Source of the DNA: Geomobilimonas luticola
Lineage (GTDB): Bacteria; Desulfobacterota; Desulfuromonadia; Geobacterales; Geobacteraceae
Direction: 5' to 3'
Length of the DNA stretch: 64,000 nucleotides
Assembly (NCBI RefSeq): GCF_018476905.1
Contig: NZ_JAHCVK010000005.1
Location: forward strand, 62,001 to 126,000
A program made the position numbers and the translations under genes. How positions within the stretch are numbered: the first letter of the stretch is position 1; each line of letters opens with the position of its first letter. Below the pieces are notes generated by a model. The model was not told where the DNA came from. It ran no database searches and saw nothing but the letters and a program-made list of their open reading frames with translations. Positions 59,872-64,000 of this stretch are shown here, one piece after another.

Positions 59872-60797
59872 TGGGGACTAGGGACCAGGGACCAGGGACT
59901 GGGGAAAAACGGGATACAGTAGAATCATCGAGTAGTTTACCGGTCCCCGGTTCCCGATCCCCGGACCCCGGGGTTTTATACATAGTTGCAACCCCCATCG
60001 GGAACCTGGAGGATATGACCTTCCGGGCGGTCCGTATCCTCAAGGAGGTGGATCTTGTCGCTGCCGAGGATACCCGCCATTCCCGCAAGCTACTGACCCA
60101 CTTCGGCATTTCCCGCCCCCTCACCTCCTATTACGATCACAACCAGAATCTCAAGGGTAACTACCTTCTGGAGCGTCTGCAGGGGGGGGAGTCGGTGGCG
60201 CTCATCTCCGACGCCGGCACCCCCTGTATTTCCGACCCGGGCTATCAACTGGTGCGGGATGCGGTGGCAGCGGGAATAACCGTGGTACCGGTTCCCGGGC
60301 CGTCTGCGGCCATTTGCGCCCTTTCCGCAGCCGGGCTTCCCACCGATTCGTTCGTCTTTGCCGGTTTCCTGCCGAACCGTTCAGGAAAGCGCCGCGAGAA
60401 ACTTGCCTCACTTGCTGGTGAGCAGAGAGTGATGGTCTTTTACGAGTCCCCCAACCGGCTCCTTGCCACATTGACGGATATGCTGGAACTGTTCGGTCCG
60501 CGGGAGACCGTGGTGGCCCGGGAGTTGACGAAAATCTACGAGGAGTTCATCCGCGGTTCGCTCCCCTCGGTCATTTCCAACCTTGATGGCCGGCAGATCA
60601 AGGGTGAGGTGGTTATCCTGGTCGCTCCGGACGATGCCCCCGGAGCGCCACCGGTCACGGCGGTGCCCGAACTGCTGCGACGCTGTCTGGAGGAAGGGCT
60701 TTCCCTGAAAGATGCCGTGAAGCGGGTGGCGCTCGAGACCGGGCAACAGCGCAGTGCGGTGTACGATGAAGCACTCCGGCTCAAAGGGGTGGAGTGA
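59871..60797 (+). CDS. rsmI: 16S rRNA 2'-O-ribose C1402 methyltransferase RsmI, N-terminus repeat-encoded
   Basis: The conserved protein begins LYIVATPIGNLEDMTFRAVR, then AAEDTRHSRKLLTHFG, LISDAGTPCISDPGYQLV, PVPGPSAAICALSAAGLP and FYESPNRLLATL, all RsmI. It methylates C1402 in the 30S P site. The ATG at 59871 (GGGGGAAG upstream) adds about 39 residues before this, all from a family A element ([14 protein letters not shown]... LPVPGSRSPDPG). No other start with a good ribosome site lies nearer to the conserved part. So the native start was probably replaced. It overlaps the MFS gene by 1 bp. Confidence 0.93.
   Translation: MGTRDQGPGTGEKRDTVESSSSLPVPGSRSPDPGVLYIVATPIGNLEDMTFRAVRILKEVDLVAAEDTRHSRKLLTHFGISRPLTSYYDHNQNLKGNYLLERLQGGESVALISDAGTPCISDPGYQLVRDAVAAGITVVPVPGPSAAICALSAAGLPTDSFVFAGFLPNRSGKRREKLASLAGEQRVMVFYESPNRLLATLTDMLELFGPRETVVARELTKIYEEFIRGSLPSVISNLDGRQIKGEVVILVAPDDAPGAPPVTAVPELLRRCLEEGLSLKDAVKRVALETGQQRSAVYDEALRLKGVE
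59873..59969. repeat. Bipartite family A element at the start of rsmI
   Basis: The left arm is GGGGACT, AGGGACC, AGGGACC, AGGGACT (59873-59900). After a ~41-bp spacer ending TAGTTTACC, the right arm is GGTCCCC, GGTTCCC, GATCCCC, GGACCCC (59942-59969). The whole element is translated as the RsmI N-terminus. Confidence 0.93.
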
Positions 60798-61978
60798 TGA
60801 ACCGAGGGGTGTTCCGCGGCATCTCGGGGAACGTCCTCGTACTGGGGGTCGTCAGTTTTCTCACCGACGTCTCCAGCGAGATGATCTATCCGCTCCTCCC
60901 CCTCTTCCTGACGACTGTCCTGGGTGCGGGACCAGCCATTCTCGGGGTCATCGAGGGAGTGGCGGAATCTACCGCTTCTTTCCTCAAGCTCGGTTCCGGC
61001 ATCCTTTCCGACCGGCTGCCGAGGCGCAAGGGCCTCGTGGTGGGCGGCTACGCCGTTTCCTCTCTGGCCCGGCCGCTTATCGCCGTTGCGACAACCCCTC
61101 TGGCCGTCCTCGGCGTCCGTTTCGCCGACCGGATCGGCAAGGGGATCCGGACCTCACCCCGGGATGCGCTCATCGCCGATTCGGTCGATGCCGGGGTGCG
61201 GGGCAAAGCCTTCGGATTTCACCGCTCCATGGACCATGCCGGGGCAATCGTCGGCCCGCTTGTGGCGACCGCCTGTCTTGCCTGGTTCGCCTTCGACCTG
61301 CGGGCCGTATTCTGGCTCGCCGGCGTGCCGGGAATCCTGGCGGTGCTCCTGATAATTTTCAAGGTACGGGAGACCGGCCGCCGGCACCTTGAGGACGGTC
61401 GCTTCCTGTTCACGATTCCCAGGGGGCGGCTGCGTGCCTACCTGCTGGTCCTCTTTATCTTCACCCTCGGCAACTCCTCCGATGCCTTTCTCCTGCTCCG
61501 GGCCAGCCAGCTGGGGGTCACGCCGGCCCGTATTCCCCTTCTCTGGACTTTTTTTCACCTCATCAAGATGCTTGCGACCATGCCATTCGGTGCGCTCTCT
61601 GACCGTATCGGCCGGCGGAGCGTCATCCTTGCCGGCTGGAGCGTCTATGCCCTTGCGTACGGGGGATTCGCCCTGGCGACCACCGAACTGCACATCTGGC
61701 TCCTGTTTGCCTTCTACGGACTCTTCTATGGCCTGACTGAAGGGGTGGAAAAGGCCCTTCTGGCGGATATTGCTCTCCCTGCAGAGCGGGGCGCGGCATT
61801 CGGCTGGTACAACTGCGCCATCGGCATCGGCGCATTGCCGGCCAGCGTCATCTTCGGCATGCTCTGGCAGCGGTTGGGTCCCCATGCAGCCTTCGGCTGT
61901 GGCGCACTGGTAGCATGTCTGGCGGGGCTGCTCCTGCTGCTGATCGTTCCAGCCCGGCGGCCGGCTGCCACCACCTGA
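60797..61978 (+). CDS. MFS transporter
   Basis: A 393-residue major facilitator with about 12 hydrophobic segments. Motif A-like loops occur in both halves: GSGILSDRLPRRKGLVVGG and MPFGALSDRIGRRSVILAG. DRIGKGIRTSPRDALIADS and GLTEGVEKALLADIALPAER belong to a subgroup of bacterial MFS proteins of unknown substrate. I chose the ATG at 60797 (AAAGGGG 7 nt upstream, overlapping the rsmI stop as TGATG). The gene is translationally linked to rsmI; functional connection unclear. Confidence 0.85.
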   Translation: MNRGVFRGISGNVLVLGVVSFLTDVSSEMIYPLLPLFLTTVLGAGPAILGVIEGVAESTASFLKLGSGILSDRLPRRKGLVVGGYAVSSLARPLIAVATTPLAVLGVRFADRIGKGIRTSPRDALIADSVDAGVRGKAFGFHRSMDHAGAIVGPLVATACLAWFAFDLRAVFWLAGVPGILAVLLIIFKVRETGRRHLEDGRFLFTIPRGRLRAYLLVLFIFTLGNSSDAFLLLRASQLGVTPARIPLLWTFFHLIKMLATMPFGALSDRIGRRSVILAGWSVYALAYGGFALATTELHIWLLFAFYGLFYGLTEGVEKALLADIALPAERGAAFGWYNCAIGIGALPASVIFGMLWQRLGPHAAFGCGALVACLAGLLLLLIVPARRPAATT

Positions 61979-62310
61979 CTTTGTAGCGCTCGCCCCGTCT
62001 TCCCTTCACAATTCTTCCTGCATGTGATGTCGGTCTGTCCGAAGTCACCCTGTAGCTTTGAACGCAACAGGCGAGCTATGGGGAAATGGCCATGCTCCTC
62101 CGCGAAAACCCTGCCTCTATGCCTTGCCTGGCAGGGGCCGCCATGGACCTTGTGTCATGGCCTTGAGGCAATGCGCTGATATCAAACCAGTTTTTTCATT
62201 AAACGCACATGCATTAATTTTGGCTGGCTTTGTGCAAATAGGGGTTGGATAGGTTGCCGGTCAGAAAATCGATGTTACACTGTATACACTCTGTTTTTTT
62301 ACCGGGAAAT
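61979..62310. other. Long gap between the MFS and TetR genes; structured, GEMM-like RNA candidate
   Basis: No ORF is convincing. From about 62060 to 62146 there is AACGCAACAGGC, a GAGC(T)ATGG / CCATGCTC stem with GGAAATGG loop, CCGCGAAAACC, a CCCTGCC / GGCAGGG stem (62109-62136), then GGGGCCGCCATGG. The order resembles the GEMM (c-di-GMP-I / cGAMP) aptamer, but several core bases differ. A weak -24/-12-like site lies at 62220-62236 (TTGGCTGGCTTTGTGCA, three mismatches). Confidence 0.3.
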
Positions 62311-62326
62311 GTAAGCAAGCGCTTAC
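62311..62326. promoter_or_regulatory. TetR-type operator palindrome
   Basis: GTAAGC-AAGC-GCTTAC, a perfect 6-bp inverted repeat, 36 bp before the TetR start. Sites of this kind (AAGCGCTT core) bind TetR-family dimers. Autoregulation is inferred. Confidence 0.6.
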
Positions 62327-62361
62327 TAATAACCTGCTGCGAACCAGCTTTCGAGTTGAAT

Positions 62362-62976
62362 GTGGGCATCCCCGACCCCGTACAAGATACCAGAGAACGA
62401 ATACTGAGCGCTGCCCTGAAGCTCTTCGCGGAGAAGGGGTATGTCAGCGCCTGTACCAAGGATATCGCCCGGTCGGCTGGCGTCGCCGAAGTGACCCTGT
62501 TCCGTCATTTCACCAGTAAGGACAGGCTCCTCGAAGAGGTGCTGTCCCATTTTACCTTTGTCTCCGTCATGCCCCAGCTGCTCAAGGAGATTGCCGATCT
62601 TCCCTGCGAGGAGGCGCTCACTATCCTTGCCGGGAGATTCATCGACTATCTCATCCTGAGAAAAGATTGGGTGAGCATCATGCAGGCTGAAATGCAGCGG
62701 GCTCCGGACAAGCTTTTCACGGTTTATCATGCCTTCCTGGACGAGCTGTTCGGAGGTTTTGTCGCCTGTTTTCGCCAACTGCAGCGGCGGGGCTGCATGG
62801 GAGATTTCGACCTGGAGCTGGGTGCGCGGATGTTCCATGGCATCTGCTTCAACTATTTTACCCAGGAGGAACTGCTGGGGCGCAAGAACTACAAGTCTGC
62901 CGATCGGGACCTGGTACTCCGGGGGTTCGTGCGGATATTTCTGTATGGCACGTCACGCAACAGGCGTTCTGAATGA
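62362..62976 (+). CDS. TetR/AcrR-family transcriptional regulator
   Basis: The protein has 204 residues from the GTG at 62362. The N-terminal HTH is DTRERILSAALKLFAEKGYV, CTKDIARSAGVAEVTLFRHF and TSKDRLLEEVLSHF. The C-terminal ligand/dimer domain is less conserved (EEALTILAGRFIDYLILRKD). The frame is open further upstream, but that would place the palindrome at 62311 inside the coding region, so I prefer the later start; its Shine-Dalgarno is weak. The porin gene 99 bp downstream is a likely target or operon partner. Confidence 0.88.
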   Translation: MGIPDPVQDTRERILSAALKLFAEKGYVSACTKDIARSAGVAEVTLFRHFTSKDRLLEEVLSHFTFVSVMPQLLKEIADLPCEEALTILAGRFIDYLILRKDWVSIMQAEMQRAPDKLFTVYHAFLDELFGGFVACFRQLQRRGCMGDFDLELGARMFHGICFNYFTQEELLGRKNYKSADRDLVLRGFVRIFLYGTSRNRRSE

Positions 62977-63075
62977 TGGAGAGGTAAAAACTTAGAAAAG
63001 GAGGGATGTAAGCGGGCAAAAACTGTCTGACGTAAGCTGCAGAATGTGATCAATTCAGAAAGGAGGTCCGATTGA

Positions 63076-64000
63076 ATGGGGATTAAATGGGTAACACGAA
63101 TGTGTCTCCTGGGGTCTCTGCTGGTTTCCGCGACGGCCTGGTCCGCGGAAATCCACGGCAGAAGCTCCACCCAGCTGTTATGGTACAACAACGAATTCCT
63201 TGAGCAGCGCCAGTTCGAAGCTGCCGAATACCTGCGCCTTTCCATCACCAACATCGACAAGGCGGGCAAATTCAACATCTACGGTTATGGCAGACTCTCC
63301 CAGGATTTCACCAACGGCGAGGGAGGGGCGGGGCGACTCTACTACCTCTATGGCGAGTACCGCGATCTGTTCGATAAAGCCGACATCCGGGTCGGCCGGC
63401 AGTTCGTCAATGTCGCTGCGGGGAGTGCCGTCATCGATGGCCTCCAGCTCGATATCAAGAATGTCGGTCCGGTAGGGTTTTCACTCTTTGGCGGCCGCGA
63501 CGTGGTTTTCGGACTGGACGGCGAGCTCGGCTACAGCTGGAACACCGACCTTGGCATGTCCGCCTACCTGACCGGCTTCAAGCAGACCGATGCCGAGGTG
63601 AGCTGGTTCCGCAAGTGGGATCACGGCAATGTGGCCCGCGACATCCTGGGGTTGTCGGCCAAGCAGTACCTCTTGAACAACCTCAAGGTCTACGGTAATG
63701 CCAAATATGACATAACTGCCGAAACCTTCAACGAGGTCCAGGCCGGGTTGAAATTCTACCCCACGTCAAACCTGGTCTTCAGCGGCGAATACTACCAGAG
63801 CTACGCCACCTTCGACACCACCTCGATCTACTCGGTGTTTGCCGTCAACCAGTACCAGGAAGGTCTGGTCCGTGCCGATTATACCTTCAACGACATGGTG
63901 TCGGTCAATGCCGGCTACAACCGTCAGTGGTATGGCGAAGGGGCCGTTGCCAATGTCTACCATGTGGGACTTGGCGTGCGGCCGTTCGAGCCTTTGAAGG
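63076..64000 (+). CDS. Outer-membrane beta-barrel porin-like protein (runs off right edge)
   Basis: An open frame of at least 308 residues with no stop before the window end. A signal peptide is visible (CLLGSLLVSATAWSAE), then alternating aromatic/polar strands: QLLWYNNEFLEQRQFEAAEY, FNIYGYGRLSQDFTNGEGG, RVGRQFVNVAAGSAVIDGLQ, GLKFYPTSNLVFSGEYYQS. This is the layout of a large outer-membrane barrel common in Geobacter; substrate unknown. AAAGGAGGT precedes the ATG at 63076 (about 11 nt). It follows the TetR gene and may be controlled by it. Confidence 0.75.
   Translation, partial: MGIKWVTRMCLLGSLLVSATAWSAEIHGRSSTQLLWYNNEFLEQRQFEAAEYLRLSITNIDKAGKFNIYGYGRLSQDFTNGEGGAGRLYYLYGEYRDLFDKADIRVGRQFVNVAAGSAVIDGLQLDIKNVGPVGFSLFGGRDVVFGLDGELGYSWNTDLGMSAYLTGFKQTDAEVSWFRKWDHGNVARDILGLSAKQYLLNNLKVYGNAKYDITAETFNEVQAGLKFYPTSNLVFSGEYYQSYATFDTTSIYSVFAVNQYQEGLVRADYTFNDMVSVNAGYNRQWYGEGAVANVYHVGLGVRPFEPLK

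Noticed and set aside
1-64000. tRNA or rRNA genes, insertion sequences, integrases
   Set aside because: I saw no tRNA-like cloverleaf with conserved T-loop, no rRNA segment and no transposase or integrase ORF in the window.

Overview
This window most likely comes from a Geobacter-like deltaproteobacterium (Geobacterales, Desulfuromonadota); the species cannot be named from sequence alone. The evidence is a PpcA-type triheme cytochrome, large multiheme cytochromes next to system II cytochrome maturation genes (ResB/CcsA), a selenocysteine-containing SelD with YedF and DUF3343 genes, -24/-12 (sigma54-type) promoters, high GC content and many dispersed GC-rich repeats.

Layout. 1-2.2 kb (minus strand): thiED-thiC under a TPP riboswitch with a terminator. 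2.3-6.0 kb: alr, selD (in-frame UGA, residue 17) and an ASKHA/RACo-like corrinoid activator. 6.1-15.2 kb: purH, purD and purE, with a membrane protein before purH and two TPR-bearing mannosyltransferase-like membrane proteins between purH and purD. 15.3-25.1 kb: an electron-transfer locus with a ppcA-like gene, resB, ccsA, an 11-site cytochrome, an 8-heme cytochrome, an NHL-repeat lipoprotein, a tetraheme cytochrome and a 765-residue outer-membrane beta-barrel; the last two each follow a sigma54-like promoter. 25.1-50.8 kb: a surface-polysaccharide locus with about nine glycosyltransferases, GT-C/YfhO-type membrane proteins, a flippase, and a CDP-3,6-dideoxyhexose pathway (rfbF, rfbG, rfbH, an epimerase, a reductase). 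50.8-52.7 kb: a DciA-like gene and a small membrane protein (minus), then DUF3343 and yedF. 52.7-58.1 kb: the housekeeping operon ffh-rpsP-khpA-rimM-trmD-(SPOUT)-rplS-rnhB-yraN. 58.2-62.0 kb: a split glutamine-dependent NAD synthetase, rsmI and an MFS transporter. 62-64 kb: a TetR regulator with an operator-like palindrome and the start of an outer-membrane porin.

The feature that conventional annotation does not explain is a dense set of dispersed repeats. I use these labels. Family A: heptamers GGGACYN, often as two oppositely oriented arms. Family B: heptamers TTCAAMA. Family C: heptamers GTGAAAG. Family D: C-rich/G-rich palindromes with core CCCTCCCCCGCTGGGGGAGGG-like. Family E: about 100-bp inverted repeats starting TTAACGCAGRGACGC. 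They lie at gene ends, supply start and stop codons, and are translated in frame inside several enzymes. Three small AT-richer genes sit each between copies of a different family: a four-helix-bundle (S23-type) gene between family A arms, a DUF559 nuclease-like gene between family D copies, and a GxxExxY nuclease-like gene between two family E copies. I think this repeat-plus-small-gene arrangement is the best candidate for an under-described system here. Its mobility or function is inference.
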